Origin: Planococcus donghaensis MPA1U2
GTDB taxonomy: Bacteria; Bacillota; Bacilli; Bacillales_A; Planococcaceae
Direction of reading: 5' to 3'
Length of the DNA: 64,000 nucleotides
Assembly: GCF_000189395.1 (NCBI RefSeq)
Contig: NZ_AEPB01000001.1
Span: forward strand, 186,001 to 250,000
Shown: piece by piece, positions 52,814-64,000 of the stretch
Position numbering within the stretch: the first letter of the stretch is position 1
Layout: each line of letters starts with the position of its first letter
The notes under the pieces: generated by a model
What the model saw: only the letters and a program-made list of their open reading frames with translations
Told to the model about the DNA's origin: nothing
Databases searched by the model: none
Made by a program: the position numbers and the translations under genes

Positions 52814-54364
52814 TTGAAGAATTTATTTGGAAAAGCACAGCAGTTTGGGAAGTCATTTATGTTGCCAATTGCAATATTGCCCGCAGCAGGTTTGCTACTT
52901 GGGATTGGTGGCTCGCTATCAAACCCTAATACGGTAAGTACATATCCATTTTTAGATATCGCATTTCTACAAGCAATATTCACAATTATGAGTAGTGCAG
53001 GTAGTATCATTTTTGCTAACTTGCCTGTTATTTTCGCCGTTGGAATTGCGATTGGTTTGGCACGATCAGACAAAGGGACTGCAGGTCTTGCTGCATTAAT
53101 TGGATATCTCGTGATGAACGCGTCAATCAACGGTATTTTGATCATCAATGATGACTTGGCGTCAGAAGCGTTATCGGGTGTAGGACAAGGTATGGCACTC
53201 GGAATTCAAACGCTTGAAATGGGTGTATTTGGAGGAATCATGGTCGGGATTATGACCGGATTGCTGCATAACCGCTACAATAAAATTGAGCTGCCGCAGT
53301 ATTTAGGATTCTTTGGGGGGTCTCGTTTTATTCCGATCGTCACGGCTTTCTCAGCAATTCTATTAGGAACGGCGATGTATTTTATTTGGCCGCTATTCCA
53401 ACACTTAATTACACAAGCGGGCGGTTTAGTTAACGCAACTGGTGTAATTGGTACATTTATCTACGGTTTTATCCTTCGGATGCTTGGACCTTTTGGTTTG
53501 CACCATATATTCTATTTGCCATTTTGGCAAACGGGAATCGGTGGTTCACTCGAAATTGGCGGGCAGTTGGTTCAAGGAACACAGAATATTTTCTTTGCTC
53601 AGTTGAGTGATCCAACAACTACTCATTTCTATGAAGGTACTTCACGCTTTATGTCAGGTCGTTTTATTACGATGATGTTTGGTTTACTTGGTGCGGCATT
53701 AGCAATCTACCATACGTCGAAACCTGAAAATCGTAAAATTGTAGGCGGACTTATGCTATCTGCAGCATTAACGTCATTTTTAACGGGAATTACTGAACCT
53801 CTTGAATTCTCTTTCTTATTTATTGCGCCAGCTTTGTATTTAGTTCATGCGATTTTTGATGGACTTGCATTTATGATGGCCGACATTTTCAATATCACCA
53901 TTGGACAAACATTCTCCGGAGGGTTTATCGACTTTATCTTGTTTGGTATTTTACAAGGTAATGAGAAGACAAATTGGATGTATGTTATTCCAATCGGAAT
54001 TGCTTGGTTCTTCATGTATTATTTCGTATTCAAATTCTTGATAGTGAAATTTAACTTTAAAACTCCAGGACGTGAAGATGAAAAAATGGACGATTCTGCA
54101 GTTGTGAGTGATTCAAGTGATTCACAAACTAGTCGTCCATATACGATCATCGCAGCATTTGGAGGACAAGGGAATATAGTTGACCTTGACAACTGTGCAA
54201 CTCGACTGCGTGTAACGGTTAAGGCTCCTGAACTTGTAAAGAAAAATGCTTTTCCTGCAACTGGTAGTAAAGGAGTCATTATGAATGGTACCGGTGTACA
54301 AGTCGTATATGGACCTCAAGTATCAGTGATTAAGAATGAAATAGAAGAAATACTTGAACAATAA
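52814..54364 (+). CDS. PTS permease EIICB, N-acetylglucosamine/glucose type
   Basis: 516 residues from the TTG at 52814 (AGGGAGG upstream); the homologous start KNLFGKAQQFGKSFMLPIAI confirms it. Residues 1-410 are EIIC with about ten helices and GITEPLEFSFLFIAP. The EIIB part carries the phosphorylated cysteine in DNCATRLRVTV near 465. No EIIA, so it relies on a free EIIA. Next to nan genes it may import GlcNAc or a related amino sugar. The exact sugar is not certain. Confidence 0.88.
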   Translation: MKNLFGKAQQFGKSFMLPIAILPAAGLLLGIGGSLSNPNTVSTYPFLDIAFLQAIFTIMSSAGSIIFANLPVIFAVGIAIGLARSDKGTAGLAALIGYLVMNASINGILIINDDLASEALSGVGQGMALGIQTLEMGVFGGIMVGIMTGLLHNRYNKIELPQYLGFFGGSRFIPIVTAFSAILLGTAMYFIWPLFQHLITQAGGLVNATGVIGTFIYGFILRMLGPFGLHHIFYLPFWQTGIGGSLEIGGQLVQGTQNIFFAQLSDPTTTHFYEGTSRFMSGRFITMMFGLLGAALAIYHTSKPENRKIVGGLMLSAALTSFLTGITEPLEFSFLFIAPALYLVHAIFDGLAFMMADIFNITIGQTFSGGFIDFILFGILQGNEKTNWMYVIPIGIAWFFMYYFVFKFLIVKFNFKTPGREDEKMDDSAVVSDSSDSQTSRPYTIIAAFGGQGNIVDLDNCATRLRVTVKAPELVKKNAFPATGSKGVIMNGTGVQVVYGPQVSVIKNEIEEILEQ

Positions 54365-54383
54365 AAGTAAATATCGCATAAAA

Positions 54384-54421
54384 AGAAATCTGTCGATGAA
54401 CGCAATCGGCAGATTTTTTTA
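54384..54421 (+). terminator. Rho-independent terminator
   Basis: AATCTGTCGAT pairs with ATCGGCAGATT around GAACGCA, followed by seven T residues. Confidence 0.85.
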
Positions 54422-54519
54422 TTAAAATTTTGATATTATAGCTCATTTCCCATTTAAAGGAACTATTTGCCTTCCTATTCGTAAAGGTAGGTGGAAAGAT
54501 AATTTATGGGGGCGAGTGT

Positions 54520-55440
54520 ATGTCTAAACCAGCAATGCAATTGGTGAAGTTAAAAAAGACGATTGGGAAAAAACCGATTATTAAAGGACTCGATTTTGAG
54601 ATTCAAGCAGGCGAAGTGTTCGGATTTTTAGGGCCGAACGGAGCGGGCAAGACGACTACAATCCGAATGATGGTGGGCTTGATCGACATTACAGAAGGTG
54701 ATGTGCTGATCGAAGGAAAAAGCATCAAAACGGATTTCAAAAATGCGATTCAACATGTAGGCGCAATCGTTGAAAATCCGGAGATGTATCCATTTTTAAG
54801 CGGCTGGAAAAACTTGCAGCAATACGCGCGCATGGTAGAGGGTGTGACAGAAGCGCGCATGAACGAAGTGGTTTCACTTGTCGGTTTAGGCAACGCCATT
54901 CACGAAAAAGCAGGACGCTATTCACTCGGTATGCGTCAGCGTCTCGGGATTGCGCAAGCATTGTTGCACCGACCGTCCATCTTAATACTAGATGAACCAA
55001 CAAACGGACTGGATCCATCAGGTATTCGAGAAATTCGCAAATACATACGCAATTTAGCGGAAAAAGAAAATGTCGCAGTGATTGTTTCGAGTCATTTGCT
55101 ATCGGAAATCGAATTAATGTGTGACCGGATCGGCATCATTAAAAATGGCGAATTGGTTGCCATTGAAAACGTACAGAGCGTCGAAACGGAAGAATCGCTT
55201 CAAGAAGTTTATATCGAAGCAGAACCGTTAGCTCCTGCTAAAACGTATTTAGAAACGCAATTAGCAAACAAAATCGGCGTGACTGCGAAAGAACTGTCGC
55301 TGTCAGTTAAACGTGAAGAAATTCCAGCCATTTTGAAAAAATTAGTCGAACAAGGGATCAGCATTTATGGCGTTCGTGTGCTGCAAGCGACACTCGAAGA
55401 TAAATTCTTTGACTTGATTGGAGAGAATACCATTGAGTAA
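54520..55440 (+). CDS. ABC transporter ATP-binding protein (BcrA-like)
   Basis: 306 residues. GPNGAGKTTTIRMMVG (Walker A), IVENPEMYPFLSGWKN, YSLGMRQRLGIAQALL (signature), ILDEPTNGLDPSG (Walker B) and VSSHLLSE (switch). It drives the permease encoded downstream; similar to the ATPase at 26855, but from a second locus. GGGGGCGAGTGT precedes the ATG. Could export a peptide antibiotic or serve in lipid or drug tolerance. Confidence 0.93.
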   Translation: MSKPAMQLVKLKKTIGKKPIIKGLDFEIQAGEVFGFLGPNGAGKTTTIRMMVGLIDITEGDVLIEGKSIKTDFKNAIQHVGAIVENPEMYPFLSGWKNLQQYARMVEGVTEARMNEVVSLVGLGNAIHEKAGRYSLGMRQRLGIAQALLHRPSILILDEPTNGLDPSGIREIRKYIRNLAEKENVAVIVSSHLLSEIELMCDRIGIIKNGELVAIENVQSVETEESLQEVYIEAEPLAPAKTYLETQLANKIGVTAKELSLSVKREEIPAILKKLVEQGISIYGVRVLQATLEDKFFDLIGENTIE

Positions 55441-56389
55441 TTTCATGAACTTAATCTGGAACGAACAAATAAAATTATATGCCCAAAAATCAACGTGGGT
55501 GATGTTTATTGTCATACTCGCAATTGCCATTGGCGGTGGATTTTTAACCAAGTTTATGGGGGAAGAAGCCGACTTTAAGGAATACGGCGACAACTGGCAA
55601 ACAGAACTTCAAGAAGAAAATGCGCAGCTTATTGCCGATATGGAAAAGGATGAATTTAAAGAATTCACCAATCCACCAATCATTGCAGAAAACAACTATC
55701 ATTTAGAAAACAATATTAAACCGAAACCTTATGATGGATGGGAGTATGTATTAGAAAACAGTTTCCTGTCATCACTGATTAGCTTGTTCACCATTGTGGT
55801 GGCAGCGGGTATTATTTCAAATGAGTTTAAATGGGGTACAATTAAGTTATTATTAATTCGCCCGATTTCAAGAACGAAGATTTTATTCTCTAAATATGCA
55901 TCGGTATTGATTTTTGCACTTACTTTGCTAATCTTCTTATTAGTGACTTCATGGATTGTGGGAGCTATTTTGTTTGGCTTGAATGGCTTGAACCCATCGA
56001 TCATTCAGCATCAATCAGAAGACTTTGTGCAAAACGGTGTATTTGGTGAAATTGTGGAAGCATACGGATTGAGTCTAGTAACGCTTGTGATGATGGCAAC
56101 TTTTGCCTTCATGATTTCTGCGATTTTCAGAAGCAGTGGAATGGCAATTGGCTTGGCAATTTTCTTAATGATGGCAGGCAATGCGATTGTCGCGTTCTTG
56201 GCACAATATGAATGGTCGAAATATATTTTGTTTGCCAACACCAACTTAAAACAGTATATGGACGGCGGCGTGCTAATGAATGAAAGCATGACCTTAACGT
56301 TTTCAGTGGTTGTGTTACTCGTTTACTTTATCGTATTCTTAGGTGCAGCATGGACCGCATTTACAAAACGCGACATCGCAGGACAATAA
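55433..56389 (+). CDS. ABC-2 type transporter permease
   Basis: 318 residues from the TTG at 55433, overlapping the ATPase end by eight bases, with GGAGAG upstream. An N-terminal anchor helix, an external loop (about 40-110), then EFKWGTIKLLLIRPISRTKI and five helices, the same plan as the permease at 25912. Pairs with the ATPase. Confidence 0.9.
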   Translation: MSNFMNLIWNEQIKLYAQKSTWVMFIVILAIAIGGGFLTKFMGEEADFKEYGDNWQTELQEENAQLIADMEKDEFKEFTNPPIIAENNYHLENNIKPKPYDGWEYVLENSFLSSLISLFTIVVAAGIISNEFKWGTIKLLLIRPISRTKILFSKYASVLIFALTLLIFLLVTSWIVGAILFGLNGLNPSIIQHQSEDFVQNGVFGEIVEAYGLSLVTLVMMATFAFMISAIFRSSGMAIGLAIFLMMAGNAIVAFLAQYEWSKYILFANTNLKQYMDGGVLMNESMTLTFSVVVLLVYFIVFLGAAWTAFTKRDIAGQ

Positions 56390-56411
56390 ACAAAAATTGA
56401 GGAGGAAGAGT

Positions 56412-56837
56412 ATGAAAAGAACAGCAGAAATGGTATTAGCAATTATCGGAGCATTGGGTTATGCATTCACCGCAGCAATTGGTGGCATGATGATTTGGCT
56501 TCAAAACAACAGAGGGGTCATGGAAGAGTCATTTAACGAAATGGCTACAGAAAATCCGGATATGGGCATGGGCGATTTTGAGGAAATGTTAGATATGCTA
56601 GGCACAGGAGGATGGTTTCTCACGGTTGCTTCAGTAGTAGCTATCATTTTAGGAATTGTCGCGATGGTCTTGCTTAAAGGCAATAAAAAACCGGTAGTGG
56701 CAGGAATCATCTTTATCGCCACAGCGGTGATTGTTGCATTTGTAAGTGGCGGAGCCGGTATTTTAGCAGGAATTTTCTACCTGATTGCTGGTATTATGGC
56801 GCTTGTACGCAAGCCTAAGACCGTAATTGAGGGATAG
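56412..56837 (+). CDS. DUF4064-like membrane protein
   Basis: 141 residues from the ATG at 56412 (AGGAGGAAGAGT). Four hydrophobic segments; RTAEMVLAIIGALGYAFTAA and the acidic outer loop EMATENPDMGMGDFEEML fit DUF4064 proteins. Third gene of the ABC operon. Role unknown, perhaps an accessory or immunity-like factor. Confidence 0.75.
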   Translation: MKRTAEMVLAIIGALGYAFTAAIGGMMIWLQNNRGVMEESFNEMATENPDMGMGDFEEMLDMLGTGGWFLTVASVVAIILGIVAMVLLKGNKKPVVAGIIFIATAVIVAFVSGGAGILAGIFYLIAGIMALVRKPKTVIEG

Positions 56838-56846
56838 ATTAATATG

Positions 56847-56889
56847 AAAATGACCCGAAATATACGATTGTATATTTCGGGTCATTTTT
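56847..56889 (+). terminator. Rho-independent terminator
   Basis: A perfect 19-bp stem with GATT loop and a TTTTTTT run, closing the ABC operon. Confidence 0.92.
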
Positions 56890-56958
56890 TTACTTTTACA
56901 AAGTCATTTGTAGAAAAATAACTATCCTATACAATCTAGTATAAAAGAGAGGTGCTCT

Positions 56959-57543
56959 ATGACAAAGATATTATTACTCTTAGCCAATGGATTTGAAGCT
57001 TCTGAAGCAAGTGTGTTTACGGATGTAATGGGATGGAACAAGTGGGAAGGCGACGGCTCTACAGAATTGGTGACTGTCGGAAAGCACCCCCAATTGCAAT
57101 GTACGTGGAACTTTCAAGTGATTCCTGAGCAGCAGCTAAGTGACATTTCATTAGAAGAATTTGATGCTTTAGCGATTCCTGGCGGTTTTGAAGAAGCAGG
57201 ATTTTATGAAGATGCATTTAGCACAGATTTTCAAGAAGTAGTTCGTTATTTTGATGTACATAAAAAACCGATTGCTTCAATTTGTGTTGCTGCATTGATG
57301 GTGGCACATAGCGGAGTTTTAAAAAATAAAAGAGCGACCACTTACGATCACCCGACAAGCAAGAGGCGCGATCAATTAAAACAATACGGTATTCATGTGG
57401 TGGACCAGCGAATTGTTTGTGAGAATCACATTATTACTTCTGCAAATCCTGGAACGGCATTTGATGTGGCTTTTAAACTGCTTGAAATGGTCACGTCGAA
57501 GGAGAACAAGGACAAAGTAAAAGAATTGATGGGATTTGTATGA
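56959..57543 (+). CDS. DJ-1/PfpI-family protein
   Basis: 194 residues of the class-I glutamine-amidotransferase-like fold: ILLLLANGFEASEASVFTD at the start and the nucleophile elbow ASICVAALMVAHSG with the reactive cysteine near 112; the acidic partner sits in FEASEAS. Members act as glyoxalases, chaperone-like stress proteins or peptidases. AGAGAGGTGCTCT precedes the ATG. Single-gene unit with a terminator at 57563. Confidence 0.85.
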   Translation: MTKILLLLANGFEASEASVFTDVMGWNKWEGDGSTELVTVGKHPQLQCTWNFQVIPEQQLSDISLEEFDALAIPGGFEEAGFYEDAFSTDFQEVVRYFDVHKKPIASICVAALMVAHSGVLKNKRATTYDHPTSKRRDQLKQYGIHVVDQRIVCENHIITSANPGTAFDVAFKLLEMVTSKENKDKVKELMGFV

Positions 57544-57562
57544 TGAGGCGTTAAACCATAAA

Positions 57563-57599
57563 TAACCCCAGCAGCCTTTTGTAGGTTGCTGGGGTTATT
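57563..57599. terminator. Terminator between convergent genes
   Basis: AACCCCAGCA pairs with TGCTGGGGTT around a GCCTTTTGTAGG inner arm. Serves DJ-1 and probably the GGDEF-EAL gene. Confidence 0.85.
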
Positions 57600-57618
57600 T
57601 GCATTAAAATAGCGATTG

Positions 57619-59934
57619 TTAGTGAATTGGATTTTTACTGGCAAGTTCTTTCGACAAGAGCTGAGAAAAATGATCGGTAGTGAGCGGTTTGCTAAACAGA
57701 TAACCTTGGATTTCATCGCAACCAAGCTCTTTTAATAAGGCTAGTTGCTCTTCGGTTTCTACACCCTCTGCAATGACAGACATATTGAGTTTATGACCGA
57801 TCAACACCATCGCTTCGACAAGTGCTTCATCATGAGGGTTAATCGCCATGTCGCGCACAAACGACTGAGCAATTTTTAAATTAGTAAGCGGGAATTTTTT
57901 CAAGTAGCTTAATGAACAATAACCCGTGCCAAAATCATCAATAGCAAGGTTTACACCAAGGTCTTTTAACGCTTGCATGCGCAACAAAGCTAAATCAATA
58001 TCATCGACTGCCACGTTTTCTGTAATTTCTAACTCTAGCGAAGATGCTGGAAAGCCAGTCTGATCTAATGCGCGCTTTACCATATCCAATAAGTCATCAT
58101 CCAAAAATTGAAGAGGGGACAAGTTTACCGCCAACTTCAAGTGATGACCTTTATCGTGCCATAGTTTGGCTTGTTCGCAAGCTGTGTTGAGAACCCATTC
58201 ACCTAATGGCAGGATTAACCGAGTTTCTTCTGCCAATGGGATAAAGTGGGCAGGAGAAATGATTTCATCTTCTGCTGTTTGCCAGCGGACCAATGCCTCC
58301 ATTCCCGTAATTTCTCTTGTATGAGCATTAAATTGTGGCTGATAATGCAAAAGGAATTCTTCGTTGGCAAGGGCACGACGCAGCTCGTTTTCCAAAGCGA
58401 TTTTTCGCGATACGACGGATGCCATATCGTCCGAGAAAAATTGGTAGTTGTTTTTGCCTTTTGCCTTCGCACTATACATGGCGCTATCGGCGTGTTTCAA
58501 TAATTCGCTTGTCGATTTCCCATTATCGGGATAAATCGCGATTCCGATACTCATAGAGACGTGCAGTTCTTGATCCTTAATGGATAAGGCATGTTGAAAA
58601 GCAGCTTGTATTCGGTGAATGGTCGGCGTAATGTCTGCTTCATCTTGTATGTTATTAAGAATAAGTGTGAATTCATCGCCACCTTGACGTGAAATCGTAT
58701 CAACAGAACGCAGGTTTTCTGAAATTTTTCGTGAAAAATCTTGAAGCAGCAAATCACCAAACTCATGACCGAACGTATCGTTAATGTTTTTAAATCGATC
58801 TAAATCAATAAACACCACAGCAAGTTTTTTACCACTCTCATCAGCAGTAGCGATAGAAGACTCTAAATTTTTGAGGAATAGTCTTCGGTTAGGTAAGCCA
58901 GTCAATTCATCGTGATAAGCGATATGCTCAACTTGGTGAATGACTTCTTCTAATTGTTGGTTTTTAGAAGTTACTTCTACCGTGCGTTGTGCAATTTTTT
59001 GCTCCAGCTCAGAAGTTAGTTGGTCATAATTGAATAACAATCTTCGGTTATCACGCAACGTGAAAATCTGTCTAGTCACGATTAAGGCCGTCGCTACAAA
59101 AGCCCCGACAATTAACCCCCTCGTGTGATTGCTTTCTTCAGCAATAATAATGATGAATAAGATGAGTAAACTAAAGTAGGGTAACAACATACGAACCGAA
59201 ATTCGATCCGTTATTTGCATAAAACTCTTAGTTGAACCTGACTTTTTAATCGGATCTAGCGAATACAAACCTGAAAATGCCACGAGTAATAGACTTAGTG
59301 ACCACAAGGGATTGTAGAAACTTTCTGCGCTGTAAGTATTTGCAACTGTGGAATACAAGTAAGCCGTATCGGCAAAAACTTGGAAAAACAATCCGGCTAT
59401 AATTAAAATCAGTACACGAGGTGACAGCGTATAAGAATAACCGATATATAAACTAACGGCACCGAACAGAAGGAGTAAATCTCCTACGGGATAACCAATG
59501 GATACAACGAACAACAGCGGGGAAGCAGTTGCATCTGGAAGTAGAAACTGAATTAAAAAGTGCCAGCTAAGAGCAGTAGACACAGCAATGATGATCATCA
59601 TATCAAAGATGAATTTAATTTGATAAGCGTTTTCTTTTTTCTGCATCAAGTGATAAACAAACGCTGCTAAATAAAAAAAGATTTGAAGAAAGTAAAACGG
59701 GTCTGGCCAACCAGGGTAACTAGGCTCTACAAGCGAAATATTATAACTATATACCCAAATTCCTTCAGCAATTACATAGCTTAAACAGCCGAGAGCAAGC
59801 AATAGCCAAAAAAGACGCTGCCTGTCCACCGACTTCCGGTAAACAATAAACAAAGTCACAAAAGCTACGATTGGTGCCAACCATGAAATGAGGTTTTCCA
59901 CTAGGACAAATGTGCTGGGACTTGTTCTACTCAA
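57619..59934 (-). CDS. Membrane GGDEF-EAL protein (c-di-GMP turnover)
   Basis: 771 residues. Residues 1-300 hold about eight transmembrane helices; no known sensor domain recognised. The GGDEF domain (about 340-500) has DELTGLPNRRLFL and the intact RQGGDEF active site, so diguanylate cyclase activity is possible. The EAL domain (515-765) keeps EAL, NLSPLQF, the ELEITEN glutamate, DDFGTG, the KIAQSFV lysine and EGVETEEQ plus QGYLF, so phosphodiesterase is possible as well. The start is unsure: TTG at 59934 lacks a ribosome site, while AGAGG lies upstream of a non-standard ATC at 60012 in frame, which would add 26 residues. Confidence 0.92.
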   Translation of the reverse strand: MSRTSPSTFVLVENLISWLAPIVAFVTLFIVYRKSVDRQRLFWLLLALGCLSYVIAEGIWVYSYNISLVEPSYPGWPDPFYFLQIFFYLAAFVYHLMQKKENAYQIKFIFDMMIIIAVSTALSWHFLIQFLLPDATASPLLFVVSIGYPVGDLLLLFGAVSLYIGYSYTLSPRVLILIIAGLFFQVFADTAYLYSTVANTYSAESFYNPLWSLSLLLVAFSGLYSLDPIKKSGSTKSFMQITDRISVRMLLPYFSLLILFIIIIAEESNHTRGLIVGAFVATALIVTRQIFTLRDNRRLLFNYDQLTSELEQKIAQRTVEVTSKNQQLEEVIHQVEHIAYHDELTGLPNRRLFLKNLESSIATADESGKKLAVVFIDLDRFKNINDTFGHEFGDLLLQDFSRKISENLRSVDTISRQGGDEFTLILNNIQDEADITPTIHRIQAAFQHALSIKDQELHVSMSIGIAIYPDNGKSTSELLKHADSAMYSAKAKGKNNYQFFSDDMASVVSRKIALENELRRALANEEFLLHYQPQFNAHTREITGMEALVRWQTAEDEIISPAHFIPLAEETRLILPLGEWVLNTACEQAKLWHDKGHHLKLAVNLSPLQFLDDDLLDMVKRALDQTGFPASSLELEITENVAVDDIDLALLRMQALKDLGVNLAIDDFGTGYCSLSYLKKFPLTNLKIAQSFVRDMAINPHDEALVEAMVLIGHKLNMSVIAEGVETEEQLALLKELGCDEIQGYLFSKPLTTDHFSQLLSKELASKNPIH

Positions 59935-60299
59935 AAAAATCCAAGAGTAGTAGATGGAGATGTGTAGGAATATGTATAAACCGAACCAGTGAATTGTACG
60001 GAAGTTAGCGATGTTCTTTACCTCTTTTCAAGAAGTAGGATCGTTTCCTACCAAATTATTGGGATAGCGTGATTCTTATGTCTCCCATTATAAGACTTTT
60101 TTTAGGATAAGAGAATAGTTTTTAACCAAAATATGGTATTTAAAAGTAAAAAATATTCATTTTTTTAGAGTTTGATAATTTTTTTGTGCAAAGTAAGTTT
60201 TCCTTTTAGGAAGATAGAGAATTTCGTTTTCTAATAATATAATACGTGAATAATTCCATTATTCACTCTATATGTTAAGGTGATAAAAGGAGGGATAAC

Positions 60300-60551
60300 A
60301 TGAAAAGAAAAACGGCAGTAGCGATAGGTTTTGCACTAATAGTTTCTATTATTTTAAGTTTTACTATAGGAATGACATTTGGAAAAGGGCAGAATACAGG
60401 TGTCCCTAATGAGAAACATCGGTATGAGTTTATTTCGGCAAATGAAAATAACCTCATTATCTTTGATAAAAAAACAGGCGAGTATTGGAATAAGTTTATC
60501 CCATCGAATGAAGGACCTATGGATTGGGAAAAAGGCGATTCACCTATATAA
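60300..60551 (+). CDS. Small secreted or membrane-anchored protein
   Basis: 83 residues, AAAGGAGGGATAAC before the ATG. One N-terminal hydrophobic segment (AVAIGFALIVSIILSFTIGM) without a lipobox, then a soluble part ending GDSPI with ENNLIIFDKKTGEYWNKFIP, a pattern seen in small cell-surface proteins. Unknown role. Confidence 0.65.
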   Translation: MKRKTAVAIGFALIVSIILSFTIGMTFGKGQNTGVPNEKHRYEFISANENNLIIFDKKTGEYWNKFIPSNEGPMDWEKGDSPI

Positions 60552-60631
60552 AGTCAAGATAAATAGTGGGAGAATCATCATTCCAATCAGCTCTAAAGCT
60601 ATAATCGTATGATAAAAAGTAAACGACAAAA

Positions 60632-60667
60632 AAAAAACTCGCTCTCTTAAAAGAGGGCGAGTTTTTT
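60632..60667. terminator. Bidirectional terminator
   Basis: AAAAACTCGCTCTCTT pairs with AAGAGGGCGAGTTTTTT with A/T runs on both sides. Separates the small secreted protein from the GntR gene. Confidence 0.85.
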
Positions 60668-60672
60668 GCATC

Positions 60673-61374
60673 TTATAAAACAGCTTGGAGAAAAAACTGT
60701 GACTGCACATAGTTATAAGTAAGTTTTGAAAAATCGAATGGCTGACCATTTGTTAAGTGGAAAACAGACTCAACTTCAAGTTTAGGATCATCTTTCTTTA
60801 ACCCTAAATACTCCGCTTCTTCCGCATTTAGCTTGTCGACATGCAGGTAAGTATCGGCAAATCCAATGTTTAATCCTAACCCCTCAGTAATATAGTTGAA
60901 AATAGATTCCGTAATAATTTCTTTGTTCAAATAAGTGACAATGGATTTATTAAAATAGGATTCCTCAATACAAAGTGTTTGTCCATGGATAAACCGAATT
61001 CTTTTTACATAGTACACATCATCTTCAAGACTAATATTCAAGTTTACTGCTGCTTCTTTTGTCGGTTTTCGTATATCCAGCGTAATGACATCTGAAGTGA
61101 TTTGGAACTCTTCCAAGTTTTTTTTAAACCCTTGGTTTGAAGTTAAGCTAATATAGCCTTGGCGTTTATGTCTTCTGACAAAAATTCCACTTCCTCTTAC
61201 TTGAAAGACCACTCCCTTTTTCTCAAGTAAATCTAAAGCTTTTGTAACCGTACTTTTACTCACGTCAAACTGAGTCATTAAATCTTGCAAGATTGGCAGT
61301 TTATCGCCTTGTTGCAGTTTCTGCTCTTCTATGTAATTTTCCAGTTCGTCTGCGATGTGCTGATATTTTAACAT
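60673..61374 (-). CDS. GntR-family regulator of the adjacent PTS operon
   Basis: 233 residues from the ATG at 61374, seven bases after AGAGG. HutC/TreR type: N-terminal winged helix (KLPILQDLMTQFDVSKSTVT, KALDLLEKKGVVFQVRGSG) and a C-terminal UTRA domain (DVYYVKRIRFIHGQTLCIEE). It would sense a sugar phosphate and repress the divergent PTS operon at 61543. The operon type suggests a beta-glucoside rather than trehalose. Confidence 0.88.
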   Translation of the reverse strand: MLKYQHIADELENYIEEQKLQQGDKLPILQDLMTQFDVSKSTVTKALDLLEKKGVVFQVRGSGIFVRRHKRQGYISLTSNQGFKKNLEEFQITSDVITLDIRKPTKEAAVNLNISLEDDVYYVKRIRFIHGQTLCIEESYFNKSIVTYLNKEIITESIFNYITEGLGLNIGFADTYLHVDKLNAEEAEYLGLKKDDPKLEVESVFHLTNGQPFDFSKLTYNYVQSQFFLQAVL

Positions 61375-61482
61375 ATGCATACCTCTTTACTTTAATGTCT
61401 GAAAAGATAACTAGATTATAGCATAAAATAAATGGTGACTCCTCTAATTAAATTTACAATGGATAATTATTTTGTTTGGTAC

Positions 61483-61511
61483 TTGATTAATTAGACCGGT
61501 ACAATTAAGAT
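61483..61511 (+). promoter_or_regulatory. Probable promoter of the beta-glucoside PTS operon
   Basis: TTGATT at 61483 and TAAGAT at 61506 with 17 bases between. The surrounding TTGGTAC and CGGTACAA may be part of the GntR operator. Confidence 0.45.
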
Positions 61512-61542
61512 AATAGAGTATTCAAATAAAGGGGTGAAACAA

Positions 61543-64000
<2,458 letters not shown>

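Overview
The window looks like the chromosome of a low-GC Gram-positive bacterium of the Bacillales. Planococcaceae (Planococcus or a relative) is my best guess. The grounds are strong AGGAGG-type ribosome sites, frequent TTG and GTG starts, a cre-like site, AbrB and LytTR regulators, a BCCT osmolyte carrier and a Bacillus-style intergenic repeat. No rRNA, tRNA or CRISPR array was seen, and no species marker gene is present, so the genus stays an inference.

Layout. 1-9.5 kb: ordinary accessory genes (a duplicated glycine-zipper protein family with one broken copy, patatin phospholipase, SDR, small membrane proteins, AbrB, GNAT, a frameshifted cutC, a membrane-tethered endonuclease). 9.5-25.4 kb: a defence island. 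It holds (i) a three-gene operon made of a Sau3AI-C-terminal-like protein, a ParB-like protein and a PLD-SNF2 helicase; (ii) a BglII/BstYI-like endonuclease with a Sau3AI-type cytosine methyltransferase; (iii) a SacI-like endonuclease and cytosine methyltransferase with an XRE regulator; and (iv) decayed CoiA-like genes. Remnants of IS3-family transposase genes lie at both edges of the island. 25.6-30 kb: a probable circular-bacteriocin locus (divergent hydrophobic peptide, SpoIIM/DUF95 protein, ABC transporter, LytTR regulator), followed by another IS3 remnant. 30.8-35 kb: a decayed SRA-HNH modification-dependent nuclease, then an intact MazG-like protein and PLD-helicase pair.

35-46 kb returns to housekeeping and accessory genes: a divergent PRPP synthetase paralogue, BCCT carrier, PatB lyase, a monooxygenase/MFS pair around a 46-bp palindrome, and MerR. 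46.3-54.4 kb is a sialic-acid catabolic locus: a TRAP transporter, NanK, an RpiR regulator, NanE and NanA, then a GlcNAc/glucose-type PTS permease. 54.5-60 kb has a second ABC-2 type exporter, a DJ-1/PfpI protein and a GGDEF-EAL protein. The window ends in a beta-glucoside PTS operon (GntR regulator, EIIBCA, GH1 6-phospho-beta-glucosidase cut by the window edge).

How the parts fit. In the defence island, three separate protein families at one locus (Sau3AI-like, BglII/BstYI-like, Sau3AI-type methylase) all point to a GATC core. I propose that one cytosine methylase marks self DNA for two restriction effectors: the BglII-like enzyme and the uncharacterised ParB/PLD-SNF2 cassette. The nearby SRA-HNH nuclease, a type expected to attack methylcytosine DNA, is broken by stops and frameshifts, which fits a genome carrying two cytosine methylases. 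The sugar loci carry cre-like and local operator signals upstream.
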